DNA from: Pseudomonadota bacterium
Lineage (GTDB): Bacteria; Pseudomonadota; Alphaproteobacteria; Puniceispirillales; Marisalimonadaceae
Direction of reading: 5' to 3'
NCBI GenBank assembly: GCA_027625145.1
Contig: JAQBXK010000002.1
Location: 1 to 64,000 of the forward strand
DNA length: 64,000 bases
Positions 16,138 to 24,855 of this stretch are shown in pieces; the stretch's first letter is position 1; every line of letters begins with the position of its first letter. Under the pieces are notes generated by a model. That model did no database searches. It was given only the letters and a program-made list of their open reading frames with translations, and was not told where the DNA came from. The position numbers and the translations under genes are program-made.

Positions 16138-16491
16138 TTGAAAAATGTAATTAAGATTAAAGAAGATTCACAATTTAAAGGTGTGTATTCTGGTTCAAAT
16201 GATATGGATCTTTATGGGCATTTTGATGGAGTATTACAAATAAATACTCTTTATGTTAAATCAACAGGGGTATTTACTGGTAAGGTATCTGCTCAAACCG
16301 TGATTGTTGAAGGGGAGGTTTCTGCCGATATAGAAACCGAAAATCTTAATTTAAAAGCCACAGGTGTTATTGATGGGGATGTTGTCTATCGTAACCTATT
16401 AATTGAATCCGGTGGAGTAATTAAATCATCTAATGTTCACAATGTATCAAAGCCTAAGATAATTTATAAGAAACTAAATAGTACGAGTTAA
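16138..16491 (+). CDS. Bactofilin (polymer-forming cytoskeletal protein)
   Basis: This 117-residue protein has the repetitive right-handed beta-helix pattern of bactofilins: FKGVYSGSNDMDLYGHFDGVLQ, then INTLYVKSTGVFTGKVSAQTVIVEGEVSADIETENLNLKATGVIDGDV, in which glycine turns recur about every 17 residues. Bactofilins polymerise without nucleotides and position cell-wall enzymes or polar structures. The start is TTG at 16138, since no in-frame ATG precedes the conserved part. It is followed after four bases by a CsaA-like gene and then a DapA-family gene, probably one transcript, though no functional link is obvious. Confidence 0.88.
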   Translation: MKNVIKIKEDSQFKGVYSGSNDMDLYGHFDGVLQINTLYVKSTGVFTGKVSAQTVIVEGEVSADIETENLNLKATGVIDGDVVYRNLLIESGGVIKSSNVHNVSKPKIIYKKLNSTS

Positions 16492-16495
16492 TTCT

Positions 16496-16843
16496 ATGAA
16501 TAGTCTTAAAAAAGAAGATGCAAATATTCAAGATTTTACAAAATTAAATATTGTTTTAGGAACTATATTAACCGCATCTTTCAATGAAAAAGCAAAAATA
16601 CCAGCTTATATTCTGACAATAGATTTTGGTATAAAGGTTGGTATTAAAAATACATCTGCTCAAATTACTAATTATTCTTTAGATGAATTAATAGGAAAAC
16701 AAGTTGTAGGTATTTGCAATTTACCTTCAAAAAACGTTGCAGGATTTGTTTCTGAAGTCCTTGTGCTTGGAGCAATGTCAGGTAAAAAAATAAACTTATT
16801 ACAAGCTGATGAAATTTTAGAAAATGGAACTGTTATTGGATAA
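16496..16843 (+). CDS. CsaA-like tRNA-binding domain protein
   Basis: This 115-residue protein is a single EMAP-II/Trbp111-type OB-fold domain. Visible family features are FTKLNIVLGTILTASFNEKAKIPAYILTIDFG, GIKNTSAQITNYSLDELIGKQVVGICNLPSKNVAGFVSEVLVLGA and a C-terminal LLQADE segment. CsaA forms homodimers that bind tRNA and has chaperone-like activity; length matches the family (about 110 residues). It lies four bases after the bactofilin gene and overlaps the next gene by 20 bases, implying coupled translation. Confidence 0.87.
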   Translation: MNSLKKEDANIQDFTKLNIVLGTILTASFNEKAKIPAYILTIDFGIKVGIKNTSAQITNYSLDELIGKQVVGICNLPSKNVAGFVSEVLVLGAMSGKKINLLQADEILENGTVIG

Positions 16844-17756
16844 AAATAAAAAAATTGTGTCTGGCTTAAGGGGGATTATACCAAGTTTACATACACCTTT
16901 TTTAGAAGATAATAGTCTTGATTTAAATAGTCTTAGAAAACTTGTTGATCATACAATTGAAACTGGTTGCTCAGGTATGCTTGTGGGAGCCGTTGCGGGG
17001 GAAACATCTAGTTTGTCAATTGATGAAAAGCAAGAAGTTATGAATTGTTGTGTTAATCATAATAATAATAGAATACCTCTAATTGTTGGTTGTAGCGCTG
17101 ATAATCAAAAAGATAGAGTTGCTTTGTCACAATCAGCCAAAGAAGCCGGAGCTGATTGGATATTATGTCAAGCACCGAGTAATCTTAAAGGTAATGACTT
17201 ATTAAATTGTTTTAATGAAATTGCTGATGCAGGACCAGACAATTTAATGATTCAAGATTTATCCTGGTTTGATAATGGCATGGATGATGATGATATATTA
17301 CTTTTATTTAATAATATAAAAAATTTTAAGGGATTTAAAATCGAAGTTTTAAATTCTGGCCTAAAATATTCTAGAATTTTAAAATCCACAAATAATCAAT
17401 TACATATGAGTGGCGGCTGGGCAATTATGGGAATGATGGAGGCTTTAAATAGAGGCGTTCATGCTTTCATTCCTTCAACTCTAGAAGTTTTATACAATAA
17501 AATATATCAATTATTTATTCATGATAATTCAGAACAGGCCAGAGATTTATTTTCTAAAATATTGCCTGTTTTATCTTTTACGCATCAGCATATAGATATT
17601 GCTATAAAATTTTCAAAAATGTTACGTGTAAAAGAAGGAATATTTGAAACAGATTTTTGTAGATATCCTATAAAAGATTTTGATAAGTATCAACTTGAAG
17701 AAACAAATTTACATATAGAGAAGATCTTAAATTTACAAAACAAATATAACCAATAA
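16824..17756 (+). CDS. Dihydrodipicolinate synthase (DapA) superfamily lyase/aldolase
   Basis: This 310-residue TIM-barrel enzyme has IIPSLHTPFLEDNSLDLNSLRKLVDHTIETGCSGMLVGAVAGE at its N terminus and a likely Schiff-base Lys in FKGFKIEVLN. True DapA has a Tyr in a TPYYNKP-like strand; here the equivalent reads ILCQAPSNLKG and lacks it, so lysine biosynthesis is unlikely. Members with such changes act on other keto acids, as aldolases or dehydratases of sugar acids or hydroxyproline-derived compounds. The start overlaps the CsaA-like gene by 20 bases. Substrate unknown. Confidence 0.82.
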   Translation: MELLLDKNKKIVSGLRGIIPSLHTPFLEDNSLDLNSLRKLVDHTIETGCSGMLVGAVAGETSSLSIDEKQEVMNCCVNHNNNRIPLIVGCSADNQKDRVALSQSAKEAGADWILCQAPSNLKGNDLLNCFNEIADAGPDNLMIQDLSWFDNGMDDDDILLLFNNIKNFKGFKIEVLNSGLKYSRILKSTNNQLHMSGGWAIMGMMEALNRGVHAFIPSTLEVLYNKIYQLFIHDNSEQARDLFSKILPVLSFTHQHIDIAIKFSKMLRVKEGIFETDFCRYPIKDFDKYQLEETNLHIEKILNLQNKYNQ

Positions 17757-18009
17757 AATTTAGCAATCATAATATATTAAGTTTTCAATATATAAGTTAT
17801 TTTTTACATTTTTATAAAATTATATTTTTATATTATAAAAAATATGCACGATGCCTTGTGCGAGAGTTTTATCTATAAATTTTAATAATTAAGGGATAAT
17901 TTTAAAGGACGCTTTATGTTATAAAAATTAAAAACTAAACTTTTTATTAATAGGTCGTAATTTATATTGAAAGTAATTGATTAAAATATTCCTCCCCCTT
18001 ATATTTATT
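17757..18009 (+). other. AT-rich intergenic stretch, possible small RNA gene
   Basis: No protein-coding frame of note is visible. The stretch contains a GCAC/GTGC mini-hairpin near 17847-17863, a purine-rich AAGGGATAATTTTAAAGGACG segment near 17890, and CCTCCCCCTT at 17991-18000, complementary to Shine-Dalgarno sequences, just before the terminator at 18010. That arrangement resembles a trans-acting small RNA, but it could equally be a long 3' UTR. Confidence 0.3.
17977..18005 (+). promoter_or_regulatory. Candidate sigma-70 promoter
   Basis: TTGATT at 17977-17982 and TATATT at 18000-18005 are separated by exactly 17 bases. Transcription would begin near 18012, inside the hairpin that precedes the EamA gene. 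In AT-rich DNA such matches also occur by chance. Confidence 0.3.
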
Positions 18010-18037
18010 AGAGGCCTTTTGGCCTCTATTTTTTTAT
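18010..18037 (+). terminator. Rho-independent terminator
   Basis: AGAGGCC, a TTTT loop, and GGCCTCT form a GC-rich seven-base-pair stem followed by a run of seven T residues. It lies 253 bases after the DapA-family stop and 22 bases before the EamA start, so it probably ends the bactofilin-CsaA-DapA transcript or a small RNA. Confidence 0.8.
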
Positions 18038-18059
18038 CTTTTTTCTAGAGTTTTTATTT

Positions 18060-18941
18060 ATGCAAAACAATGTCCTTTTAGGAATTGGCTTAATGGTTGT
18101 GACAACTTTTATGTTTTCTGCCATGGACGGAGTTTCGAGATATCTTGCTGAAAATAATAATGTTTTTACGTTAGTTACTATGCGTTATTTATTCATATTT
18201 TGTGTAATGTTAGTAACCTGTATCTTTGTTAAAGATAGTTATAGAAAAATTATATACACGAAGCAGCCATACTTACAGTTAACTAGAGGTTTAATTTTAT
18301 CTTTAAATAACTGCTTAGTAGTTTATACTTTTACTTTATTAGGATTAGTAGAGACACATGCTATTATAGCTTGTTATCCTCTTATTGTTGCGGGTTTGTC
18401 TGTTCCTTTTTTAGGAGAAAAATTTGGATGGCGTAGATGGGTAGCTATTTTTATAGGATTTATAGGTGTAATCATCATTTTAAGGCCTAATACAAATATT
18501 ATATCCGAAGGATCAATTTTTGCGTTAATTGGTGCTATAATGTTTGCCGTTTATTTAATTTTAACTCGTTATGCTTCTAGACAAGATTCAGCAATTACCA
18601 GTTTTTTTTGGACTGGGGTTGGCGGGTTAATTACAATGAGTATCATTAGTTGCTTTATCTGGGAAAGTATCCCTCAGAAAGACTTTCTCTGGCTTCTTAT
18701 AATGTGTTGCCTCAGTGGAACCTCTCATTTCTTAATGATGAAAACTCTTCAAGTTGCAGAAGCCTCTGTGATCCAACCTTTTTCTTATTTACAATTAGTT
18801 TTTGGATCAATAATTGGAGTAACGATATTTTCTGAAAGTATAGATCAAATGATTGTTATAGGTGTAATTATAGTTATAGGATCGGGGTTATTTACTGCTT
18901 GGCGAGAGCACAAACAAAATCGAATAAAGGCCATCAAATAA
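18060..18941 (+). CDS. EamA/DMT superfamily transporter
   Basis: This 293-residue protein has about ten transmembrane helices in two EamA repeats. The N-terminal repeat includes GIGLMVVTTFMFSAMDGVSRYLAE and the ALIACYPLI-like VETHAIIACYPLIVAGLSVPFLGEKFGWRRW block; the second has FALIGAIMFAVYLILTRYAS and ASVIQPFSYLQLVFGSIIG. Members of this family export metabolites such as amino acids or nucleotides from the cytoplasm. Length is typical. It precedes a zinc alcohol dehydrogenase gene by 60 bases on the same strand. The transported compound cannot be inferred. Confidence 0.92.
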   Translation: MQNNVLLGIGLMVVTTFMFSAMDGVSRYLAENNNVFTLVTMRYLFIFCVMLVTCIFVKDSYRKIIYTKQPYLQLTRGLILSLNNCLVVYTFTLLGLVETHAIIACYPLIVAGLSVPFLGEKFGWRRWVAIFIGFIGVIIILRPNTNIISEGSIFALIGAIMFAVYLILTRYASRQDSAITSFFWTGVGGLITMSIISCFIWESIPQKDFLWLLIMCCLSGTSHFLMMKTLQVAEASVIQPFSYLQLVFGSIIGVTIFSESIDQMIVIGVIIVIGSGLFTAWREHKQNRIKAIK

Positions 18942-19000
18942 ACTGATTTGACAGAAGCTTCAAAAAATAAGCTAATTATCTTTAAAAAAGGGTTTTAATA

Positions 19001-20140
19001 ATGAAGAATGATTTTCAGGGTATAACTTCAAAAAAATTTCCAATTCCTAAAGCAATGAAGGCTTGGGTTTTAGGAGACCCTGATCAGTTGTCATTAGTAG
19101 AAAAGCCTATTCAGATGCCTGGAAAAGCAGAAGTATTATTAAGAATTGATGCTGTTGCAATATGTGCTACTGATTTAGATGTAATTAGTCATGGTCCACC
19201 TGCAATGATAGAAGGTGGATTGCCTTTTAATAAAAACTTTACACCAGGTCATGAATATATGGGTACTGTTGTAGCTCTAGGACCATCTGTGGATGAGTTT
19301 GAAATTGGTGATAGGGTAACCGTAGAAATTCATTCTGGGTGTGGTCAGTGCAAAAGATGTCGAATGGGAATGTATACTTCCTGTCATAATTACGGACTTA
19401 ATTATGGAAATGTTAACAAAGGTCATAGAGCAAATGGGTTTACAACCGATGGCGGATTTAAACAATACGCAGTTAATAATATAAATACACTTATAAAAGT
19501 TTCTGATAAAATGTCGGACGAAGAGGCTACTTTGGTAGTTACGGCTGGAACTACTATGTATGGGCTAACAGAATTAGGCGGGTTAATTGCTGGAGAAAGC
19601 TTAGTCGTCATTGGCCCTGGTCCTATAGGATTATTAGGCGTTGCTGTTGCAAAAGCTTTAGGAGCAGGTCCTGTAATTCTTGTTGGAACCAGAGATAGCA
19701 GACTTGAAATTGGTAAAAAACTTGGTGCTGATTATATTTTAAATATTAATAATGAAAAGGATATTGTTCAGTCCGTTAAATCAATAGCTGGAGATAAAGG
19801 TGTGGATTATGTAGTTGAATGCGCCGGCACTGAACAAGCATTGAATGATGCAATAATGATGACAAATAGAGGTGGTAAAATTTGTTTGGCGGCATTCCCT
19901 CATGAACCAGTAAAAATAAATATTCCACATATGGTGATTAATAATATCTATATGTATGGCATTCGAGGTGAAGGTAGAAGTGCTACTCATAGGGCAATGG
20001 CTTTTATGAATGAAGGTAGGTTTGATGCTAAAATAGTTCATACACATACCTTTAATATGAATGAACTTCCTACAGCGTTAAAATACGCTAGAGAAAGAAT
20101 AGACGGAGCAATTAAGGTAGTGATAAAGCCATGGAGTTAA
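19001..20140 (+). CDS. Zinc-dependent alcohol/polyol dehydrogenase (MDR family)
   Basis: This 379-residue medium-chain dehydrogenase has catalytic-zinc residues in ICATDLDVISHG and PGHEYMGTVVALG, the four structural-zinc cysteines in HSGCGQCKRCRMGMYTSC, and the NAD(P)-binding VIGPGPIGLLGVAVAKALGAG. It resembles threonine/sorbitol dehydrogenase-like oxidoreductases that oxidise secondary alcohols. A GGHEYMG-like zinc environment and an N-terminal extension of about 15 residues are normal variation. The upstream EamA gene could be co-transcribed. The substrate is unknown. Confidence 0.9.
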   Translation: MKNDFQGITSKKFPIPKAMKAWVLGDPDQLSLVEKPIQMPGKAEVLLRIDAVAICATDLDVISHGPPAMIEGGLPFNKNFTPGHEYMGTVVALGPSVDEFEIGDRVTVEIHSGCGQCKRCRMGMYTSCHNYGLNYGNVNKGHRANGFTTDGGFKQYAVNNINTLIKVSDKMSDEEATLVVTAGTTMYGLTELGGLIAGESLVVIGPGPIGLLGVAVAKALGAGPVILVGTRDSRLEIGKKLGADYILNINNEKDIVQSVKSIAGDKGVDYVVECAGTEQALNDAIMMTNRGGKICLAAFPHEPVKINIPHMVINNIYMYGIRGEGRSATHRAMAFMNEGRFDAKIVHTHTFNMNELPTALKYARERIDGAIKVVIKPWS

Positions 20141-20313
20141 TTATAAAATTATAAGACCTTAAAGCGCACCAAAACTATCCTTAAAAATATATTTATGGCA
20201 CAGCCCAAGATTAATAGTTTTGAAGGACAATAGTTCGCAGAAAAATTTCTTTATTAATGCAACCGGCGAAAATCATTTCAACTAAGAATTACTTCTAAAT
20301 TGTAGATCTGCAT

Positions 20314-21291
20314 TTAAGGTAGCAAGATAGTGGAACCGGACGTCTTGCCTGCTTCCAGATCAAGATGGGCCTGAACCACATCTAACAATGCATATCGCTG
20401 CCCTATTTTTGTTTTGACAGCACCACTGGCAATCATTTTAAACAAGCGGGCAGCAGATGATTCTAAATCAACGCGCGCAGCACAATAATTGGCCAAAGTC
20501 GGCCGGGTAAAATAAAGCGATCCTTTGTGTTGTAGCATGGCCGCATCAATCGGTGGCACGGAACCAGAAGTCGTACCAAAGGAAATAAAATATCCGCGAG
20601 GAGATAAGCACTCGATGGACTGTTCGAATGTGTCTTTACCAACAGAATCATAAACCACTGGCACCCCAGCGCCCCCAGTCAATTCTTTAACCCGAGCGAC
20701 AACATTTTCGCTTTTACGATCAATCACTTCTGCATAGCCATGTCCTTTTGCAAGAGCGCATTTTTCTGGTCCACCAGCAACGCCAATCATTCTTGCACCA
20801 ATTGCTTTACCCCATTGCCCAGCAATCAAACCAACGCCGCCCGCAGCCGCATGAAACAAGACCGTTTGTCCGGCTTCAATCTGGAAAGCACGCTCAAGTA
20901 AATACTCAACAGTTGTTCCTTTCAGAAAAATAGCCGCCGCTTGCTCGTTTTCAACACCCTCAGGAATAAGCACAACCCTAGAAGCCATTACATTGCGCAA
21001 ATTTGCGTATGATCCCGGAGGGCCGCCAGAATAAACAACTCGGTCTCCTTCATTCAAAAAATCAACGCCAGGGCCAATGGATTCAATTATGCCGCATGCT
21101 TCGAGCCCTATCCCACTGGGCAGATCCATTGGGTAATAGCCTGACCGCTGATAAATATCCATATAGTTCACGCCAATGGCAGATTGACGAATGAGAACCT
21201 CTCCTTCTTTGGGAGCTGTAATATCTAATTCTGATACTTTCATAACAGAAGGCGCACCCTGGTCTTCAATGGTCACAGAAATTGATTTCAT
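20314..21291 (-). CDS. Quinone oxidoreductase (NADPH:quinone reductase, QOR type)
   Basis: This zinc-free medium-chain dehydrogenase of 325 residues, the normal QOR length, has IGVNYMDIYQRSGYYPMDLPSGIGLEACG, the NADPH-binding HAAAGGVGLIAGQWGKAIGARMIG and a YDSVGKDTFEQSIECLSPRGYFISFG strand-turn region. QORs reduce quinones or other electrophiles with NADPH. I start it at ATG 21291 behind an AGAGGGC site; a longer reading to 21369 would add 26 unlikely residues. The gene is much richer in G+C than most of the window and marks the left edge of a compositionally distinct segment. Confidence 0.9.
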   Translation of the reverse strand: MKSISVTIEDQGAPSVMKVSELDITAPKEGEVLIRQSAIGVNYMDIYQRSGYYPMDLPSGIGLEACGIIESIGPGVDFLNEGDRVVYSGGPPGSYANLRNVMASRVVLIPEGVENEQAAAIFLKGTTVEYLLERAFQIEAGQTVLFHAAAGGVGLIAGQWGKAIGARMIGVAGGPEKCALAKGHGYAEVIDRKSENVVARVKELTGGAGVPVVYDSVGKDTFEQSIECLSPRGYFISFGTTSGSVPPIDAAMLQHKGSLYFTRPTLANYCAARVDLESSAARLFKMIASGAVKTKIGQRYALLDVVQAHLDLEAGKTSGSTILLP

Positions 21292-21710
21292 ATAAGTGCC
21301 CTCTATTAAGGTTTGATTATTTAAAAATATAACAGCAGGAAAATGAACAAGGCAAGAATCTATTATCATAATTTAGAAAAAAACAATTTTTTCTCTTAAA
21401 TAATTAAATAAAAAAGGATTAATATTTTATCGAAAAGTTAGAAAATGTACAAAGCATGAGTGTTAGGTGATCAGGGCAAAAAGTATCTTAAAGAGAATCC
21501 GATTCCATTTCCAGAACGTACATAAACCCTTGAATGGATTAAAACGACTTTTCTTGCTTAAAAAAAGTAGCCACGGAATAAGCAGAATATAAGTATACAG
21601 GAATAGTCAGTCTCAGTAAGCAGGATTCAATAAGTTGACCTATAAAAAAAAAGCTCGTACGCTAAAAAAACCTTTTATATAATCAAATGAAATAAATTGG
21701 GGGATTTATT
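21292..21710 (+). other. Intergenic region between divergent quinone reductase and TRAP genes
   Basis: About 420 bases hold no convincing gene. A TATAAT at 21678-21683 lies 27 bases before the TRAP dctP ATG, with no good -35 element at the usual distance, and a GGGGGA ribosome-binding site precedes the ATG. The leftward promoter of the quinone reductase must also lie here but no clear hexamers stand out. Confidence 0.4.
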
Positions 21711-22799
21711 ATGTTGAGAGTAAAGAATTTAAAATCTACGGCCATCGCTGCTGGATTAATTTTAGCTGGAACTGTTGGGTTTATATCCAGTTCTTTGGCT
21801 AAAGAAATCACCATTCGAATTGCATCGGGGCATCCGCCTACCGTTGTTTATGCAGGCTTGATGAAAAACTATTTTCAGCCTGAAGTTATAAAGGCCGTAA
21901 AAGAAAAAACCGGACACACAATTAAATTTATCGAAGGATATAGTGGATCTATCGTTAAAGTGTTTGATACCTTTGAAGGTGTTCAGAACGGTGTTGTCGA
22001 CATTGGTGGATTCTGCTTCTGCTTCGAAGCATCTAAGTTGCCAATGCATGCATTCCAAATTATGTTGCCATTCGGCACTATGGACCCTGTGCAAAGTGTA
22101 GCCATTGCTAACTCCGTTTATAAGCAGTTTCCAAGCCTTGAAAAAAGTTTCGAAAAATATAACCAAACATTGCTCGCTCGGGTTGGCGACGGTGGATATA
22201 ACCTTGGCACCAATTTTCCATGGAAAGATCTTTCTGATCTTAAGGGGCACAAAATTCTTGGTGCCGGCCTTAACTTAAATTGGATGAAGCAAGCAGGCAT
22301 TGGTATTATACCTGTTACTGATGGATTACCTGGTTGGTATGAGAAAATCAAGACTGGCCTTGCTGAGGGTGGAATTATGTTCCCAAGCGCTTGGGGTAAA
22401 ACTTTTGGTCTTTGGGAAGTAGGTGAATATTATACTGAAATAGGATTTGGTTCTATAACATGGCATGCTCTAACAGTTAACAATCGTTTCTGGGCAAAAT
22501 TACCTCCTGAAGTTCGTCCTGTCATCCAAGAAGTTGCAGCACGGTTTGAGCTTAAAACCGGTTCTGCAAACAAAGTAGGTTACAAAAAAGATATGGCTTG
22601 GTTGCGCTCAAACATTAATGTTAGAGACTTACCTGAATCTTTACGCCTTCAATGGGCACAAGGACTTAAAGATTGGCCACAGAAGCACGCTAATGAGCTT
22701 GAGAAAAAAGGTTATCCAGCCAAAGCTATTCTTAACGCAACTTTAGATGCTGCTGAAAAAGTTGGATACAAATGGCCTGTTCGTTACGTGGTAAAATAA
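21711..22799 (+). CDS. TRAP transporter substrate-binding protein (DctP type), first system
   Basis: This 362-residue periplasmic receptor has a signal peptide (LKSTAIAAGLILAGTVGFISSSLA, cleavage near residue 30) and a DctP fold: ITIRIASGHPPTVVY, DTFEGVQNGVVDIGGFCFCFEASK, DLKGHKILGAGLNLNWMKQ and AEGGIMFPSAWGKTFGLWEVGEYYTE. It captures an organic acid and passes it to the DctQM membrane subunits encoded downstream. Two adjacent cysteine-containing residues (GFCFCFE) in the first domain are unusual. A stable hairpin follows the gene. The ligand is not identifiable. Confidence 0.92.
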   Translation: MLRVKNLKSTAIAAGLILAGTVGFISSSLAKEITIRIASGHPPTVVYAGLMKNYFQPEVIKAVKEKTGHTIKFIEGYSGSIVKVFDTFEGVQNGVVDIGGFCFCFEASKLPMHAFQIMLPFGTMDPVQSVAIANSVYKQFPSLEKSFEKYNQTLLARVGDGGYNLGTNFPWKDLSDLKGHKILGAGLNLNWMKQAGIGIIPVTDGLPGWYEKIKTGLAEGGIMFPSAWGKTFGLWEVGEYYTEIGFGSITWHALTVNNRFWAKLPPEVRPVIQEVAARFELKTGSANKVGYKKDMAWLRSNINVRDLPESLRLQWAQGLKDWPQKHANELEKKGYPAKAILNATLDAAEKVGYKWPVRYVVK

Positions 22800-22848
22800 T
22801 CGACTTGAGCGATTAGCATCCGCCAGCCGCTCACTTTATATATTAATG

Positions 22849-22884
22849 GTCAACCGAAAGAAATTAAGATTTCTTTTGGTTGAC
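22849..22884 (+). promoter_or_regulatory. Stem-loop between TRAP receptor and membrane-subunit genes
   Basis: A 16-base-pair stem with one G-U pair (GTCAACCGAAAGAAAT, loop TAAG, then its near-complement) lies 50 bases after the receptor stop. There is no T-run, so it is less likely a full terminator than a 3'-end stabiliser or attenuator that keeps receptor mRNA abundant relative to dctQM. A similar hairpin occurs in the second TRAP operon at 54114-54143. Confidence 0.7.
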
Positions 22885-22938
22885 AACTTAATCGGCTATT
22901 TACATTTATCAGTTTAACTAAACTGTAGGAGAGTTATT

Positions 22939-23445
22939 TTGTCGCTCATTAGATTAATTGATCGTATGTCCAAATTTATGATGGTTTTTGCGGCAACTTG
23001 GGCTTTTGGATTAGCGTTTCTCATTCTTGCTAATATCATAGGGCGTTCTGTTTTTGATTCACCTGTTTATGGAACTGCAGAAATAGTTTCCACTTCAATT
23101 GTAATTATTGTTTTTTTGCAAGTTGGTTACGCCATTCGAAGCCGATCCATGCTACGAGCAGATTTTCTGATAATCCATTTGCCAGAATCGGTTCAGCGTA
23201 TTTTTTTGGCAATTGGTTACTTGCTTGGTGCTGCATTTTTTTTGATGATCATTACCGGGGGATGGGAAGAAAGTGTTCTTTCATATATTGAGGATGAATT
23301 TGAAGGTGAAGGTGCTTTGCGTGTTCCTTCGTGGCCGGCACGATGGACTGTATTGATTGGAAGCGCGTTGGCCTTAATCAATTATATTGTTTTAGCTTAT
23401 ATTGACCTTTTTAAACCTAAATCATTAGATTTAGAAATAGAATGA
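22939..23445 (+). CDS. TRAP transporter small permease (DctQ type), first system
   Basis: This 168-residue membrane protein has four hydrophobic helices. Family features are WAFGLAFLILANIIGRSVFDSPVYGTAEIVSTSIVIIVFLQVGYAIRSRSMLRADFL in the first half and VLIGSALALINYIVLAYIDLFKP at the end. DctQ supports the large permease. The start is TTG at 22939 with TAGGAGAG seven bases upstream. It lies between dctP and dctM on the same strand and shares their raised G+C content. Confidence 0.9.
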   Translation: MSLIRLIDRMSKFMMVFAATWAFGLAFLILANIIGRSVFDSPVYGTAEIVSTSIVIIVFLQVGYAIRSRSMLRADFLIIHLPESVQRIFLAIGYLLGAAFFLMIITGGWEESVLSYIEDEFEGEGALRVPSWPARWTVLIGSALALINYIVLAYIDLFKPKSLDLEIE

Positions 23446-23490
23446 TGAAATATCTATCTTTAACAAGTAGTAACGAACTGGATTAATATC

Positions 23491-24855
23491 GTGTTTGAAG
23501 TTAATATCGCTGTCATGCTCGTTGTTTGTCTCATCGTTTTGGTTGCGATGGGCGTACATATAGCCATCTCTTTAGGAATGACAAGTGCACTGGGTATTTT
23601 TTTTACAACAGGTGCCGACAGTTATGCATTTGAAACAGTTCAGCGGATGTTGGCCGCGACAGCTTATGAAGCCATCCGCGCGTATGTCTTTGCGGTTATT
23701 CCATTATTTATGTTGATGGGCGAATTTATTGGGAAATCAGGAGTTGTTACTGACGTTTACCGTGGCATTAACAAGTTATTGCACCGTATTCCTGGCCGAT
23801 TAGCTCTGGCAACAATTATTGGCAATGCATTATTCTCATTTGTAACTGGTGTTAGCATTGCTTCCGCAGCCGCATTTTCACGCATTGCATATCCAGAGAT
23901 GAAGCGCTTTGGTTATCATAAAGGCTTTGCCCTTGGATCAATAGCTGGATCTAGTTGTTTAGGAATGTTAATTCCACCTAGTGTTTTAATGATTGTTTGG
24001 GGTATTTTGACAGAGCAGTCCATTGGCCGAATTTTTGCTGCGGGGGTTTTTCCGGGTGCTTTATTAATGTCGTTATTTCTTATCTATGTTATTTTCATGG
24101 CGCTTTGGAAGCCTGAGATTGTAGGTGAAGGTAAGTATTCAGAAATGGAAATTGATAAGCAATTAAATAGGGATAAAGAGGATGAAGTTTCTATACCCCA
24201 GTTCCTTATAAGTCTGGCTGGTATATTTCTTGTTATTTTTGCCGTTCTTGGTGGAATTGTAACTGGGTTCTTTACGCCGACAGAAGGTGCTGGTGCTGGT
24301 GCTATTATTGGGCTGGCTCTTGGTATCATTAAAGGAATGCGATTTCGTGATGTTATCGATGCGATTTTATCTGTCGGGCGTACATCAGCACCAATTCTTT
24401 TGTTGCTTGTAACAGCGGCTCTTTATTCACGAACTTTAGCTATGACAGGTATGGCAAATGCGATTGAAGGAGTGTTCCTAAATTCAGGAATGGAGCCTTG
24501 GATGATCATCAGCGTTATGGTGTTGATTTGGTTTTTGCTAGGCATGATCATAGATTCAATTTCAATTATGCTTTTGACGGCAGCTATTTTTGCACCGATT
24601 GCAATAAAAATTGGATATGATCCCATTGCTTTTGCTATAATTGCAATCATTGCTATCGAAGCAGGATTGCTCACTCCACCATTTGGTTTGCTTGTTTATA
24701 CAGTAAAAGCTGCAATTGGCGGGGAGAGTGAAAACGTGCCAGTTATGTCAATTTTCAAAAGTTCTACCCCTTATTGGATGATAATGCTTGTTTGCATGGT
24801 GGCCATTGTTGTTTTTCCAGAAATAGCAACATTTCTTCCCAACGCTTTATTCTAG
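23491..24855 (+). CDS. TRAP transporter large permease (DctM type), first system
   Basis: This 454-residue protein has about twelve transmembrane helices and the DctM signatures GVHIAISLGMTSALGIFF, VTGVSIASAAAFSRIAYPEMKRFGYHKGFALGSIAGSSCLGMLIPPSVLMIVWGILTEQSIGRIF, GFFTPTEGAGAGAIIGLALG and EAGLLTPPFGLLVYTVKAA. It forms the sodium-driven translocation channel with DctQ. The start is GTG at 23491. Length is slightly above the usual 425-440 because of a charged cytoplasmic loop around residue 215-230. The TRAP operon ends here. Confidence 0.95.
   Translation: MFEVNIAVMLVVCLIVLVAMGVHIAISLGMTSALGIFFTTGADSYAFETVQRMLAATAYEAIRAYVFAVIPLFMLMGEFIGKSGVVTDVYRGINKLLHRIPGRLALATIIGNALFSFVTGVSIASAAAFSRIAYPEMKRFGYHKGFALGSIAGSSCLGMLIPPSVLMIVWGILTEQSIGRIFAAGVFPGALLMSLFLIYVIFMALWKPEIVGEGKYSEMEIDKQLNRDKEDEVSIPQFLISLAGIFLVIFAVLGGIVTGFFTPTEGAGAGAIIGLALGIIKGMRFRDVIDAILSVGRTSAPILLLLVTAALYSRTLAMTGMANAIEGVFLNSGMEPWMIISVMVLIWFLLGMIIDSISIMLLTAAIFAPIAIKIGYDPIAFAIIAIIAIEAGLLTPPFGLLVYTVKAAIGGESENVPVMSIFKSSTPYWMIMLVCMVAIVVFPEIATFLPNALF

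Noticed and set aside
16824-17756. Annotation as dapA for lysine biosynthesis
   Set aside because: The Tyr of the DapA catalytic triad is missing from the expected strand, so only the superfamily can be claimed.
21762-22250. 162-residue open frame on the minus strand inside TRAP dctP
   Set aside because: It lies wholly antisense to a clear DctP gene, its residues show no fold pattern, and there is no ribosome-binding site.
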